Shown: positions 33,577 through 44,938, counted from the stretch's first letter. The stretch: 49,123 nt of DNA from Nemertoderma westbladi (GCA_032718475.1 JAUCBJ010004803.1:1-49123), one strand, 5' to 3'. The notes: generated by a model from the letters alone, not told the origin. Translations and numbers: made by a program.

Positions 33577-34765
33577 TGTAAAAGCTTTTGCTGAATTGCC
33601 CGGTTATTTTTCCTTATTTTTCCCGTAAAATACTCTGTAGTTGGTTTAATAGGCGTAAGAGGCCGTATTATTGCTGTATCGGTGTTTTTAGAGGATCTAA
33701 GAGCTATTTCTTCCGTATGTGTACTGTGGAAGGCATAGTTGATGATTCTATGGCAATTCCGTGACGCAAAAGAAGCGAGATACTCTTGAACAGTAGTTAC
33801 TATGACGACGGTTAACAGCTGATATTCATACGTGTCGATTTTCTTTGTTCTACGGCATCTCTCAGTTCAGTCAACCAATCAGAGCGTTTTTATGGCTCTT
33901 GTACAGAAATTTCCGAGAAATCACGTAATGCATTATGGGCAGTGTTATCATTCAGTCCTGAGCCAAGGAAGAACGGCTTTGGAGTATTTTGTGCTTTTCT
34001 GCTTTAGCCTTACACTAGTAGGCTTAATTATAAGGACATATATCCGTTATCATAACATACCATACCTAATCAAACAACCTGTGCATACTTTTATATTGTT
34101 ATACTGCTATTTACTGTCGGTTCTTCATAATATGGTTGATGAATTATTATATTTGGAATAACAAGAAATAACCCCGAAAACCCAATATTCTTGATATACC
34201 GAAGGTAAGAGAGAAAGGTTACATATAACGATTGTGACTTATGTTAAAGTGGTTTGAAGTGAATCTAATGTTATTTGATAGACCCTACATGATTCGGTCG
34301 TGTTCCTTTTATATGTGACTAAAATCAGTGAAGATCGGCAGATCAGTGTGCAGTATTGTGCAGCATTGTGTATGAGTGAGACTGATAACGAAGCATTTCC
34401 TAAAGAATGCGCTATATATGTGAATTATAACTAAGCCATATCGTTGTGAGTAGTTTAAGTCATAACTCTGTTTATATAGATAGAGCGCCACGTCCTAAAG
34501 GAACTGTTAATATTCCCCGAAGGTGAATAATGTTGTCAGGGATTATATAATACTGTCAGTCGAATAATACATTAGGCTTACATAGCAATACGATTAAGCC
34601 GTCGAACCCAATCTCCCGGGTATATCCAACGGGTGAATGATCGCGCACAGATTGGTTTCAACTAGTGTAGTGAATCAAATACTTGTTAGAGGCTAAAGCG
34701 ATTTATTATCTAGAAGACATCCTAATTTGGCGGGTTAAACTGCCAAAGGTCTGAAAGCGCGAACA
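33577..34765 (+). repeat. 5' LTR
   Basis: The repeat is 1189 bp with TG...CA ends. It differs from the 3' LTR at only about three places that I can see: an indel at TCGGTCGTG/TCGGTCCGTG, and two G/A changes near 34531-34545. A CCAAT box (CCAATCAG) is at 33875. The 109-codon frame inside it starts at GTG and looks accidental. Confidence 0.95.
33875..33882 (+). promoter_or_regulatory. CCAAT box in the 5' LTR
   Basis: CCAATCAG is the consensus NF-Y site and lies about 300 bp into the LTR, a suitable position for a promoter element. The 3' LTR carries the same site at 45237. No clear TATA box was identified. Confidence 0.4.
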
Positions 34766-34781
34766 ATAACGGATATAGCTT

Positions 34782-34804
34782 CTTTATTGCAGTAAGCAAT
34801 AAAG
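34782..34804 (+). other. Perfect hairpin just inside the 5' LTR
   Basis: CTTTATTGC, a 5-base loop AGTAA, then GCAATAAAG form a 9-bp perfect stem 17 bases after the LTR. No TGG-type tRNA primer-binding site is seen at the LTR junction, so this may be a priming or packaging structure. The role is inferred only from position. Confidence 0.4.
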
Positions 34805-36959
34805 TTGAAAGTACCGGTCAACCGGTAAACCTGAACCGGTACTGCGGTACGTCTGTAGGCCTGTAGGCTCAACTGTCCTAACCGGTACTTCCAGTACAGG
34901 TATAACAGTATTATTCGATTTTGATAGTTATAGACCGGTAGGCCTTAATAATTAATCAGGGAGGGCCCGCCCTGGTTTTTTATTGAGATTTTACTTATTT
35001 CTGTCAGTTTTATTTATTTGTAGGCCAATATTGAACAGAAGGCGTGTAAGCCTGATCAGATTGTACAGATAATTTGTAGGCTTGACTGTTGGCTAACTGT
35101 TGATTAGGTCTGAACGGATTGCAGTGCATGTAGAGTGTATGTCCGATAAAGAACGGTTAGGAAGTAGGGGCAGCCATAGCTGTAAGGTAAACCCCCATCT
35201 AAAGAATAAGTCGTACTACTGGGTTAGAACGCATACTACTTAACCATTGCGGAGTCTGCATGTCCTGTGGTTTATTTAGGCCTGATAGGAGTCTGCCAGC
35301 GTTTGGTCTGTACTTTGTTTGTAGTCTGTACGGGTAGCGTATAATTTTATTTAGATAATTTGTAGGCTGGATAGTTGTCTGGCTGTTGTTGGGTTTGAAG
35401 AAATTTCGGTGTGTGTAGAGTGTATGTCCGATAAAGAACGGTTAGGAAGTAGGGGCAGCCATAGCTGTAAGGTAAACCCCCATCTAAAGAATAAGTCGTA
35501 CTACTGGGTTAGAACGCATACTACTTAACCATTTCGGAGTCTACATATACCGTAGTTTGTTTAGGCTTGATAGTAGTCTGTCAGTATTTGGTCTGCATTT
35601 TGTTTGAGTAGTTTGTACGCGTAGCGTAATATTTATTATTCAGAGTTTATGCGATTATTCGCAACATTCATTCCCCAAGTTTATTCCTACAGTAATTGTG
35701 TTTGTTATACATACTGTTATAGTTAAACTAACCCCGGTACTACATCAGGGCTGCTCGGCGTAGGTAAAGACTGGAGATTTTGTGCTTTGGTCACTCCGGC
35801 AGATACCGTGGTTCTTTTAGCTGTTCAAGTATTTTTAACTACTAATTATTGTTGTACAAGTACTTGTACCTAATTTAGGGTTTAGTGTACAGTGCTTTCC
35901 GAAAGCAATTAGTGTGTAGGCAGTGTATTTGTGTTGTAATAGGCACGTTGGTTCTGGTAGACCTCGGTAATTAACTTCTAGGTAGGGACACTCCGTGATA
36001 CATAACGTAGTACCTATAGCGATACGGTTATAGGTCGTCAGGCGGTGGTATTTTCCTATCTGGACAGCGCAGTATATTTACTACTACTTATTATTTTCAA
36101 ATACCGTAGTAACCTGTCCGTTGTAATAACCAGATATTCTAACCCTTTGTTAGGCTGGTTAGTAAACTTCTTATAAAATTACCCTAAAAATTTGTATTTG
36201 TGTATTTGTAATTAAATTTTTGTGTTTATTTAGAGATTGTAATCTCAACCCGAATTGTACGTAATTTGTAGTATTAAGTAACTTAGGTAAATTAGAATTA
36301 TTTGTTTTAGTGTCCAACAAGTAGCACTCCACTGAGAGCGCACAGCTTATGTGTAGTGACTCCCCCAGAAATAATAACATTTATTTCAAACATTGACAAA
36401 ACCCATTAAACGGGTATATATATATTATAAATCAACTCAAACGATTTATAAATAGTAGGCCTGCCACATAACAATTAGGTCTCAATATCAGTTGGACTAC
36501 TGCTCAAATAACGGTAATAAAGTAAGTTAAAGTAACCAAGTAACCCTTAAAATTCAGAAATTCAATTATTTAAAATAATTGATATACCGGTATTTACGAT
36601 AGGCCTATTATATATTTATATACTTGTGCTGAAATGATACCGGTATTCTGTAATTAATTCTAGTCTGTAATTATACTTATATATATACATTATAGGTGTA
36701 AACTGCATACCGGTATTCACGATAGGCCTATTATATATTTATATATTTGTGCTAAAATTACCTACCGGTATTCTGTGATAAACTAGTCTGTAATAATACG
36801 TATATATACTATAAGCATACCGGTATACTAATATATTATATATAACGCTACACTGAGTAGCAGTATCGGTAATTAATTACTAGGCTAGCAGTTAATTCTG
36901 AATTACTAGACTTGCTTAGACTGTAATATAGCAGTAGGCATTCAACTGTGCAAACCAAC
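34805..36959 (+). other. Leader of the BEL/Pao element, with tandem duplications
   Basis: There is no long frame here. A 285-bp unit is tandemly duplicated (about 35070-35354 and 35355-35640); the core TATGTCCGATAAAGAACGG and the following 100 bases are identical in both. A second, AT-rich duplication of about 120 bp (ACCGGTATTC...GATAGGCCTATTATATA) lies at 36585-36840. Gag begins at 36960. Confidence 0.7.
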
Positions 36960-39900
36960 ATGTCTGATACTAAACAGAACCTGTCAGACAGTTTATTAGA
37001 TGTAACTATCTGCGACTCAGATAGAGGTGTAGAACCGTCTAGTCCTAAGTTCAGTTCACCTCCCACTGTGAGGAAGGTCATCCCTCCAGTAGTAATAACA
37101 GAACCTAGGCTGGTCCAACATCGTAGGTCTATCATAGGCACTCGAGCTCAGGTCAAGCGGGACCAAGAAGCAGCGGAACAGCAACAACCCGCGAGCCAAG
37201 AACTTATTTCTCAGCGGCCCGACAGCTCCAGTAGTGAAGATACTGTAGAACTGACACCCGAGCGCGGAGCAAAGATGACGGATGCAGTTTATTCGGATCC
37301 CCTTCTCATCCTTCCTGCAGCCGTACTCACTAGGTTATTGATCGCGGTGGAAGAACACCAGATCGATTGGGCGAGGAGTAAGCGACCAACTAAAGATAGT
37401 TATGAGGGATACACAAGGGAAGAACTGAAGTCTATGGTCGAGTCGCAATGGAACTTCCCCGGACCCGGACTCCCGTTTGATTTATCAGAAGCTGCCTGGG
37501 AAGACATACACCGGATGGGAGTAGCCAAGGAAACCATCGATCCAGCTGTATGGAAGAGGTCCGCAGCCGGATACGCACAAGGATTCTTCAGCTCTATGGA
37601 GCGAGTAGAAAAACAACTGTTTCAACAACCTCAAGGACCTCAAGAGCAGGGACAACTGCTTTATCAAGTTAGAGAAAGAATTCTGCGAATTAGGCTAATC
37701 TTATCGGCCTTTGAGGAGGCTTCTAAAAGAAGACAAGACACGTCGTTGCAAGTTGCCGTAAAGACTTGGTTTCAACGGGTGAGTCGCCAGGTTCAAGGAA
37801 CAGCTCAGTGGAAAGCTCAGCTGGAGGAGCGCTCAACCCATGAAGAATCAACCGACGCCACTTTTTCTCAAGAAGAAAGCGAAGTGACAGCAGAGAAACC
37901 GCATAAGAGGGATGCTATTGACATCTATCTGTCAGACTATCAATGCTTTGTAGGAGATGAAGAGTTGAGGAGAAGGTTGGAGGGGCTTAGCCCTAATAGT
38001 GAAGGAACCAAGCTTGTGCTGGACGCAATCGATGCGGAAATGTTAGCTGCGAACCAAGCTAAATTTGATGAACTCCTCCGCATCACTAGAGTCCAAGAAG
38101 ACCAAGTGAAGAAAAAACGTATAGAAGACAGAAAGATAGCAGCAGTGGCAGAGGCAGAAAGAAAAGCGACCTTGGCAGAAGCAGCAGCAGAGGCAAAAGC
38201 GGCAGCAGCAGAAGCAGCGGCAGAGGCAAAAGCGGCAGCGGCAGAGGCAAAAGCGGCAGCGGTGGCGGAAGCAGAACGGAGAGCGGCTGAAGAGATCGCC
38301 CAACTGGAGTTGGAAAATCTTCAAGAGAAGCAAGACGACTTCAGTAAACAGTTAACAGCTAGTAATATGCAGATGATGAATCGATCTACTCCCAAAAGAC
38401 AGGGTTATACATCATCTGAGGAAGGCGATACCACCGATACTGAAGGCAAAGGAAATCGATCTCGCCTAAGCAGACGTAAAAGAACATCCCACCGTCAAAA
38501 ATTGCCTGATTTGCCTCCAGCTGTTAGAAGGCAACTAAATAACACCAACTTAGGTAGTACAGAACCCACAGACCAAATAATTACAATAGAGAGACTCCCT
38601 ACTATAGTAGATGAGCCTGAAATAGTTAGGTCTGTTCCCGAAGCCACCCTTTCGGTCGTAGAGACACCTGTACTCCCTGAACCTACCTCTCAATTCCCTT
38701 TGCACAGCACTAAGCTACCTGTGCCCAGCAGAACAGCCCATGAGACAGTTCATGCCCTGGACTCCGAGCGAAATATTCATGATTTGTCACCCGTTGTCCC
38801 TCGTCCGCCCGCTACTACGTTGGCGACTCCCGCTTCGGCGGTCGAATGGGTGGACGAGAGACGGCGGGGGATGGATCTCCTGCTCGGGCAGATGCAGGAG
38901 ACTGTTCAGCAATTCAAGGGCACAGTAAGGGAAAGTAGGCTAGAGTTGCAAGAAGTGCAGCAAAGTATCGCGCTAGAACGCGATAAATTAGTAAATTTAC
39001 AAAAGGGTATATCACCACCCCCTGTAACAATGTGTCAACCCGTTAGGTCTGAAGTATCCCATGCGCAAGGTTCCACACGCATCTATACTGCTAGCGAAGT
39101 AGAAACTCCTATAGTAAACCCTATTAAGGGTAATTATAAACCTGTTGATAATGATATCTCATCTAGACTTGATAATAATCCGAGAAACTTATATACCGAT
39201 AATTCTCTATTCAATAATGCGATGGCTCAAGAAAGTTTTACACGCCAAATGGCTAGAACCGAAGCCCGACAAGCGGTAAAGGTTGGAGAGATCGTCAAGT
39301 TCAATGGAGATGAGATGAAATGGTTACCTTTTAATGAATATTACAAAGATAACATACAGAACTCTGTACTATCTAACGGAGAGAAACTTAGATTCCTCAT
39401 CGAATGTTTGGAAGGACCTCCCAAGTCAATGGCGTTAAAATTTATTGGACATCCAGATGGATTAAGACAAGTTTGGGATACACTAAACATCAGGTATGGT
39501 AATAGGACTAACATAGCTAGGTATTTATATGCAAAATTAATGGCGCCCCGAAAGTTTCTTAGCAGCGGGATTATAGAGTTTTCCGATGAGATTCAGGAGA
39601 TCTGTAGACAACTAGATTGGTTAGGTAAGTCTCATGAATACCAGAATTCTATTGTTGTAGGAGCCTTAGCATCTACTTTGCCCAAGGGTGGAGTAGGTAC
39701 ACGCTGGGACAAGAAGGTGTTATATATGATGGAACAACAACGAAGAGACCCTACCATGGCTGATCTCATGTCATTCTTGGACGGAGAAGTGAAATTACAA
39801 CTCCTCAAGCAGTCCAGAGAGAAGACACCGGAAAATAAGGTAAGTGAGAAACCCCTTTCCAGGAGAAAGGTAACACCAGTGTGTTATACCGACGACGGCG

Positions 39901-41873
39901 AAAGCCAGACTTCTCAAGGAGAGGATAGCGGGAAAGACACTGAAAGATCTTATTATGTCAATAAAACGCCTAAAGACCAGGTAAGTAAATTCAAGTCTCG
40001 AACCAATGACAGGAGAGAACAGGTAAGAAAAACTCCTCCTACGTCTCCCAAGAGAATTCAGGTGAGAAAGCCCGAGGAAAGAACGAACGTGCACCACACA
40101 GCACATGTTAAAGTAAGTAACATCAAGCCCAAATGTGTGCTGTGCGATGGGCCCCACCGTTTAAGTGCGTGTGATGAATTCCTGAGGAAATCACTAAAGG
40201 ACAGACGTGAAGTCATGTGGGATAAGCGGTTGTGTTATAATTGTCTCAGACGAGGACACCAACGGCGAACCTGTCACTCCGACACAAGGTGTGCAAAGTG
40301 CGGTGCGAAACATCATATCTTGTTGCACACTGAATTCGAGCGAAATAGTCCGAGTCAGGTAAGTGATTCCGAACTACATGTCCAATTCAGTGATGTGAAC
40401 GACACTGATCAATCTGAGATGGAAGGATTCTATACGGACGAGTTCTCAGACGAAAACGAATCCTGTTACTTAATAAACACCACCGCAGTGTATCGAGCAC
40501 TCATGTATGAGAAAGACACAGACAGCGACCTCACCCTATCTACTTCAGATCAACAACAATCTTGGAAAGCGCCAACTTCAAATGTAGGAATCCGAGAATT
40601 TCCTGTAGTCCAGTTACGGGTCCACGGACCTCAGAAGAGCTATATAGTGAACGCCCTCCTGGACTCCGGCAGCACAGGAACATTCATCGATAAAGAACTA
40701 GCCGACGACATCTTTGCTGGACAACCCAAGTTCCGAACCAAGCTAAACATGTCAGGGATCATGCAGGTTTGGAAATCTGCTGTGGCTGCCGACTATTATA
40801 TAGGTGAGTTGTCCACTCCACAGGATAAACTAGGAGAACACAGTATAAGGTCAGTCAAAATGGTGGCAATAAAGAACTTCGCTACCACCCAAGTGGAACC
40901 TTATAATTGGGACGAAGATGATCATGCCCAACAACTTAACATTCCTAAATTCGACACCGATTATCCTGGAGTACAAATATTAATCGGTCAAAACGCGCAT
41001 GAGGCGCTGGAGACATTGGAGAAACGACCTGCTCAACCGCAACCACTTCAGACCTATGCGGTAAGAACTAGAGTAGGTTGGTACCTTACTGAACCTTCCC
41101 GAAGAACACTCAGAGAAAGACTGCTTCAAGATCGCGTCTGCCAGGTGAGTGAATGGGAAGATGATACTAGTGAGGGAGACGACCCAACTGAGGGAACACC
41201 ATACTCATCAGATAATGACGATATTAGCTCCAATGTAGATCAATGGAGATATTGCCCCAAGAAGTTTAATCCAACTGACATCGCTTCCAGAGGAGCAACT
41301 CCTCAAGAACTGACAGATACTACAGACCGGTTAGGTGAACCCGACTTCCTGAGTAAGGAGGATGAATGGCCTCCCCATCTTACTCCGACTGAGATTAGAC
41401 CAGCCAAGGGAGCGGAGAAAGTCAAACCTAAAACCCGGACGGGTGGATCGGAGTTATTTAAACCCGGGATAGATCTGTCGGTATTACATATTGCCAGGGA
41501 CGACGCCGTGGATCTGGACCTCCCCACCGCGAGTGGATCCTTCATGAAGATCAGAGAGAGCGATTGGAGCTCTGGAACATCAGACGTCTCGCAGGGACTC
41601 TCACCTCTCCTGCAGGGAGCGACGGACCACTATAGCTCCTGGAATCGGCTTTGTAAGGCCGTCGTGTACCTAGAGCGATGTTTCTATCGTCACTATTCCA
41701 GGATGAAGAGGAAACCTGGAATTGTATTCGGGATGCAGCGACTCAATCACCCAGTCGGTCGTTTGTGTTTACCGGAAGGGAATGGAGGACTCTCCGGAAA
41801 CTGTGGAAGGCAAGATTCTCTTCCCACGACCACCTCCCTAATCCTTCAAACATCTAGGGACTCCATAACGTAA
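36960..41873 (+). CDS. BEL/Pao Gag-protease polyprotein with deleted pol
   Basis: One open frame of 1637 residues starts at the first ATG (MSDTKQNLSD). In order, it holds an acidic N-terminal region, an Ala/Glu coiled-coil stretch (about 395-460), a DUF1759-type Gag domain (about 775-950, NGDEMKWLPFNEYY...GPPKSMALKFIG) and zinc knuckles (about 1058-1123, CVLCDGPHRLSAC, CYNCLRRGHQRRTC). An aspartic protease follows with LLDSGSTGTFID near 1235. After RVGWYLTEPS (about 1365) the frame jumps to WRYCPKKFNPTDIASRG (about 1427), a segment normally found after RNase H, then to a pre-integrase SSWNRLCKAVVYLERC. The catalytic reverse transcriptase and RNase H regions between them are absent. Seven splice-donor-like words lie at 39836-41150. 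Confidence 0.9.
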   Translation: MSDTKQNLSDSLLDVTICDSDRGVEPSSPKFSSPPTVRKVIPPVVITEPRLVQHRRSIIGTRAQVKRDQEAAEQQQPASQELISQRPDSSSSEDTVELTPERGAKMTDAVYSDPLLILPAAVLTRLLIAVEEHQIDWARSKRPTKDSYEGYTREELKSMVESQWNFPGPGLPFDLSEAAWEDIHRMGVAKETIDPAVWKRSAAGYAQGFFSSMERVEKQLFQQPQGPQEQGQLLYQVRERILRIRLILSAFEEASKRRQDTSLQVAVKTWFQRVSRQVQGTAQWKAQLEERSTHEESTDATFSQEESEVTAEKPHKRDAIDIYLSDYQCFVGDEELRRRLEGLSPNSEGTKLVLDAIDAEMLAANQAKFDELLRITRVQEDQVKKKRIEDRKIAAVAEAERKATLAEAAAEAKAAAAEAAAEAKAAAAEAKAAAVAEAERRAAEEIAQLELENLQEKQDDFSKQLTASNMQMMNRSTPKRQGYTSSEEGDTTDTEGKGNRSRLSRRKRTSHRQKLPDLPPAVRRQLNNTNLGSTEPTDQIITIERLPTIVDEPEIVRSVPEATLSVVETPVLPEPTSQFPLHSTKLPVPSRTAHETVHALDSERNIHDLSPVVPRPPATTLATPASAVEWVDERRRGMDLLLGQMQETVQQFKGTVRESRLELQEVQQSIALERDKLVNLQKGISPPPVTMCQPVRSEVSHAQGSTRIYTASEVETPIVNPIKGNYKPVDNDISSRLDNNPRNLYTDNSLFNNAMAQESFTRQMARTEARQAVKVGEIVKFNGDEMKWLPFNEYYKDNIQNSVLSNGEKLRFLIECLEGPPKSMALKFIGHPDGLRQVWDTLNIRYGNRTNIARYLYAKLMAPRKFLSSGIIEFSDEIQEICRQLDWLGKSHEYQNSIVVGALASTLPKGGVGTRWDKKVLYMMEQQRRDPTMADLMSFLDGEVKLQLLKQSREKTPENKVSEKPLSRRKVTPVCYTDDGESQTSQGEDSGKDTERSYYVNKTPKDQVSKFKSRTNDRREQVRKTPPTSPKRIQVRKPEERTNVHHTAHVKVSNIKPKCVLCDGPHRLSACDEFLRKSLKDRREVMWDKRLCYNCLRRGHQRRTCHSDTRCAKCGAKHHILLHTEFERNSPSQVSDSELHVQFSDVNDTDQSEMEGFYTDEFSDENESCYLINTTAVYRALMYEKDTDSDLTLSTSDQQQSWKAPTSNVGIREFPVVQLRVHGPQKSYIVNALLDSGSTGTFIDKELADDIFAGQPKFRTKLNMSGIMQVWKSAVAADYYIGELSTPQDKLGEHSIRSVKMVAIKNFATTQVEPYNWDEDDHAQQLNIPKFDTDYPGVQILIGQNAHEALETLEKRPAQPQPLQTYAVRTRVGWYLTEPSRRTLRERLLQDRVCQVSEWEDDTSEGDDPTEGTPYSSDNDDISSNVDQWRYCPKKFNPTDIASRGATPQELTDTTDRLGEPDFLSKEDEWPPHLTPTEIRPAKGAEKVKPKTRTGGSELFKPGIDLSVLHIARDDAVDLDLPTASGSFMKIRESDWSSGTSDVSQGLSPLLQGATDHYSSWNRLCKAVVYLERCFYRHYSRMKRKPGIVFGMQRLNHPVGRLCLPEGNGGLSGNCGRQDSLPTTTSLILQTSRDSIT

Positions 41874-43529
41874 CAACATATGGAGTGGGTGTGTGACTCT
41901 ATTATTTTGTACTTGTTTTATTTTTATATTTATGTATGTATTATTATGTAATTTTATTTTAATCGTTTTATTTAATTTTATTTAGTAGTATGGTATTTTA
42001 GAGATTATTTAGTAGATTAGTGCAATATATATTCGCGTTTATTATTTAATTACGTATATTATATATTTAGTGCGACGGCGAGAAATAATTCTTTTTCTCT
42101 TTCCTTACTGCCCGTATCATATTATAAATACGTGACTACAGTAAGATGAAATATCCGTACTTATTAAAGTACAATAAAGCCACTACTATATTTAAGTATT
42201 ATTGGTAGGCAGAGTATTAGGAATGCAAAGTTCAGATCCTCGTGTCTCGGCTAAACCAAGCTCTGGGTAGACCTTGGAAACGACTTGCCTCTTCACACTG
42301 ACATTGCTTCGTGCGATATTGCTCTCATACCGTATATTAAATAATACATATAGTAGCGTGATGTCCCTCTAACAGTAGCGTGAAACGCAAATAAATCTGT
42401 TAAACCTTTTGACCATCTGTAATTCTAGTCGATTAAGATATCGCGGCACCCACCGATATACTTGAAAGACAAATTCTAGAATCAGTGGTTAACGTCCCCA
42501 GACAAGTTCTGGAATAAATCGGTGCCCATCTCAAATATTAATTATTTAATATTTGCAAATCTAATAAATCCAAATCTGTAAAATTCAGATCCTTCAACAA
42601 TTCTAGTCAATTAAGACATCGTAGCATTTACCGATATTCTTAAAAAGACAATTTTCATAGAATTAAGGATCTTGTGTCCCCAGACATGTTCTAGAATCAA
42701 AATATGTCAATTTAATTGTCAAATAATACAATTTCAGGGAATAAATTTAAATTCATGCCTTTTAATGAATTTAATAAATTGCCATTTTTACGCAATTTAT
42801 AACATTCCCAAAATTCCATTAATTAATAGATCAAGGGAGCGGAGATTTATCTTATTATGCGTATGAGTGTGCGAAAGTCTCCCAAACATAGTCAATAGCC
42901 GATAAAATTCATAAAGCCATGTATAAAACAGGACATTGACCATTAAAGAATTACTATTAAATAACATCCCAGATCTGTATGCATTGGAATTACCCTAATT
43001 CTACCGCTAGCTTTACATAATGTCACCATAGCAACAACCACGCTAGAATTAGAATTGAGTTAAAAGAACAATAGAAAGCTTGTCCCATTGAATAGCATAG
43101 GGAATAAATAGCGCACTGCTAGTATCCAAGGATACATAATAATACAGTGACATTCTGGAAGGCATTGACTAACGGACAAATGGCCCGAGTGTGTGTAATT
43201 TGTGACAAGTTGTGTGTGTGGTATTTGTGAGTTTATAGGCGAATGTTACTACTAAGGTGTGTTTACAGTAGCGAGTCGCAATTGTGAAAGTAACCCTAAC
43301 TCTCCAGTAAGAACCTGAGGTGTATCTAAGCCTTTGGGACGGACAGTCGAGTGACTTGTGCCGGTTGTCGTTGTCGTTGTGCGGCTACGTCGTTGGCGAA
43401 AGTACAGCGGCGACGACACATCGGCGCTGAGGATCTCGCACTGTCCGGGGGCTAATTGGGGTAGGCAGCGACGCTCGCTAGCCTAAATATAAACTCCTTA
43501 TAATATGGATAAACTCATATATAGCAGAT
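41874..43529 (+). other. 3' noncoding part of the BEL/Pao element
   Basis: AT-rich DNA without a long frame. It contains a diverged direct duplication of about 178 bp (about 42420-42590 and 42598-42740; both have AATTCTAGTC.ATTAAGA and TCCCCAGACA.GTTCT). A GC-richer stretch with repeated GTCGTTGTCGTTGTG lies near 43360-43400 just upstream of the 135-codon ORF. Confidence 0.6.
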
Positions 43530-43937
43530 ATGACGGAGTTGATAGAAGATGGTCTTGGTATCGGGGAGCGATATACTCTACTTTTACAAGCGTTTGTTGA
43601 TAGCTTAATACGCGGCGACGTTAGTCCAACTGCTGCGGAGGACGATGGTCGTTATATCGAACCGACAATGTCCCAAGTGCAGCTCTCGCGAGAGTTGGAC
43701 TATAGAAAATTCGCTGCTCGATATACGCAGCGTAATGGTACGTATATGGGCTTCTTAACTACTGGTCATTCTATCGATTTACACGATACGGACTATGTCG
43801 AACATATCCTACCCAGAGGAGTCGAAACGATAAACCAAAATTCTAATGCGAAAATCCTATTCGAAATCGACTCGAAAGAAAAGACATTAAAGAAACAAAT
43901 AAACGCGGTAACTCCAACATATATTTGGAATTCTTGA
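43530..43937 (+). CDS. Unrecognised 135-residue ORF in the 3' region of the BEL/Pao element
   Basis: An ATG-started frame encodes a soluble, mildly acidic protein (MTELIEDGLGIGERYTLLLQ at the start, TPTYIWNS at the end) with no signal peptide, membrane segment or zinc motif. Its base composition is more balanced than the flanking AT-rich DNA, and upstream GC-rich DNA (43340-43460) could be a leader. It occupies the position where env-like or accessory genes sit in some LTR elements, but I do not recognise it. It may be a captured host fragment, an accessory protein or chance. Confidence 0.4.
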   Translation: MTELIEDGLGIGERYTLLLQAFVDSLIRGDVSPTAAEDDGRYIEPTMSQVQLSRELDYRKFAARYTQRNGTYMGFLTTGHSIDLHDTDYVEHILPRGVETINQNSNAKILFEIDSKEKTLKKQINAVTPTYIWNS

Positions 43938-44653
43938 TAGAAGCATTGTAACAACAAATAAATATCATCCGCGTTTCCCCTACCAGACGTGCGTCTTTGG
44001 TATTATTACGATAAATGCCCTAGACCCAGCCAATAAACGGAAAGACATAAACATCCACGGAAACGTTGTGTTAAACACAGTTGTGCTCGTTATATTTACT
44101 GGAGTTTCGAGCGAAACTTGTTTGACGTATCACCTATGCTCACTCGGCTCGAACGATCCTGGAGTAAACCTACGATCAGAGTCCCGGAATACTCGGTCAA
44201 ACCTCCTCATTCCTTAGTTGGACCTCAGACCTGCGATCCTGGTGGTGTCGAGGATCCTCGCGGACTGTATTCACTGTTCAAAGATCTAGTGCTACCCTAA
44301 CAATTAATCGGTAACACTCCGACAGTGATTTCTAGCTAGCCGCCCATCTTACCTAGCCGGATTGTGACGCGGACACCTAATATCACTATCCAACCGTATG
44401 GTCGTCCCCGTTTAACGCGATACAACCCTTCATCAAGGTGAAGGAGAGCGTTGTACGAAACGAGTTAAACGCTATTCTATAAAGATCAAAAAAGAAACCT
44501 GCGTTTGTTCAGATAAACGTAAGTTATAACAGTAAGTCCAATCGATAAACGAATTGGCCTTATCTCAGTTCGATTGGGAAATCTCGAATCTCTAAGAAGA
44601 TATCAAGCTTAGAAAACCCTATTCTCTGCGAGAGTTTTGGACGAACGTATCCC

Positions 44654-44860
44654 ATGACAAGCGGAGGAAAATCAGCTCGAGGAGAAGCATATCGAAATGG
44701 ACGAGACACCGACCGTAAACCCAAACCTTCTAATGCAATTGTATTGCACCCTTTACCCAGGAGTTATAGCCTTTCTAGTAAAGTGGCTCGCCCCAAAGAG
44801 AAAAGGACTCTTGCTGGCCTCGGGAAACTGCGTGAACGCCGTCCGCGCAAGAAAAACTAA
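44654..44860 (+). CDS. Small basic ORF, 68 residues, doubtful
   Basis: An ATG frame encodes a strongly basic Arg/Lys-rich peptide ending RERRPRKKN shortly before the 3' LTR. An overlapping frame (44697-44990) runs on into the LTR. Neither has recognisable motifs, and either could be accidental. Confidence 0.2.
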   Translation: MTSGGKSARGEAYRNGRDTDRKPKPSNAIVLHPLPRSYSLSSKVARPKEKRTLAGLGKLRERRPRKKN

Positions 44861-44938
44861 CTGTTTAGAGTATCTTTATGTTTTAGAAACTGTGATTTTT
44901 ATATTTTATAGACTGAAAATCCCATTTTCTGGGAGCGG

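Noticed and set aside
33832-34161. 109-codon hydrophobic frame, repeated at 45194-45523
   Set aside because: It starts at GTG, lies inside both LTRs, and is duplicated only because the LTRs are. No protein family is recognised.
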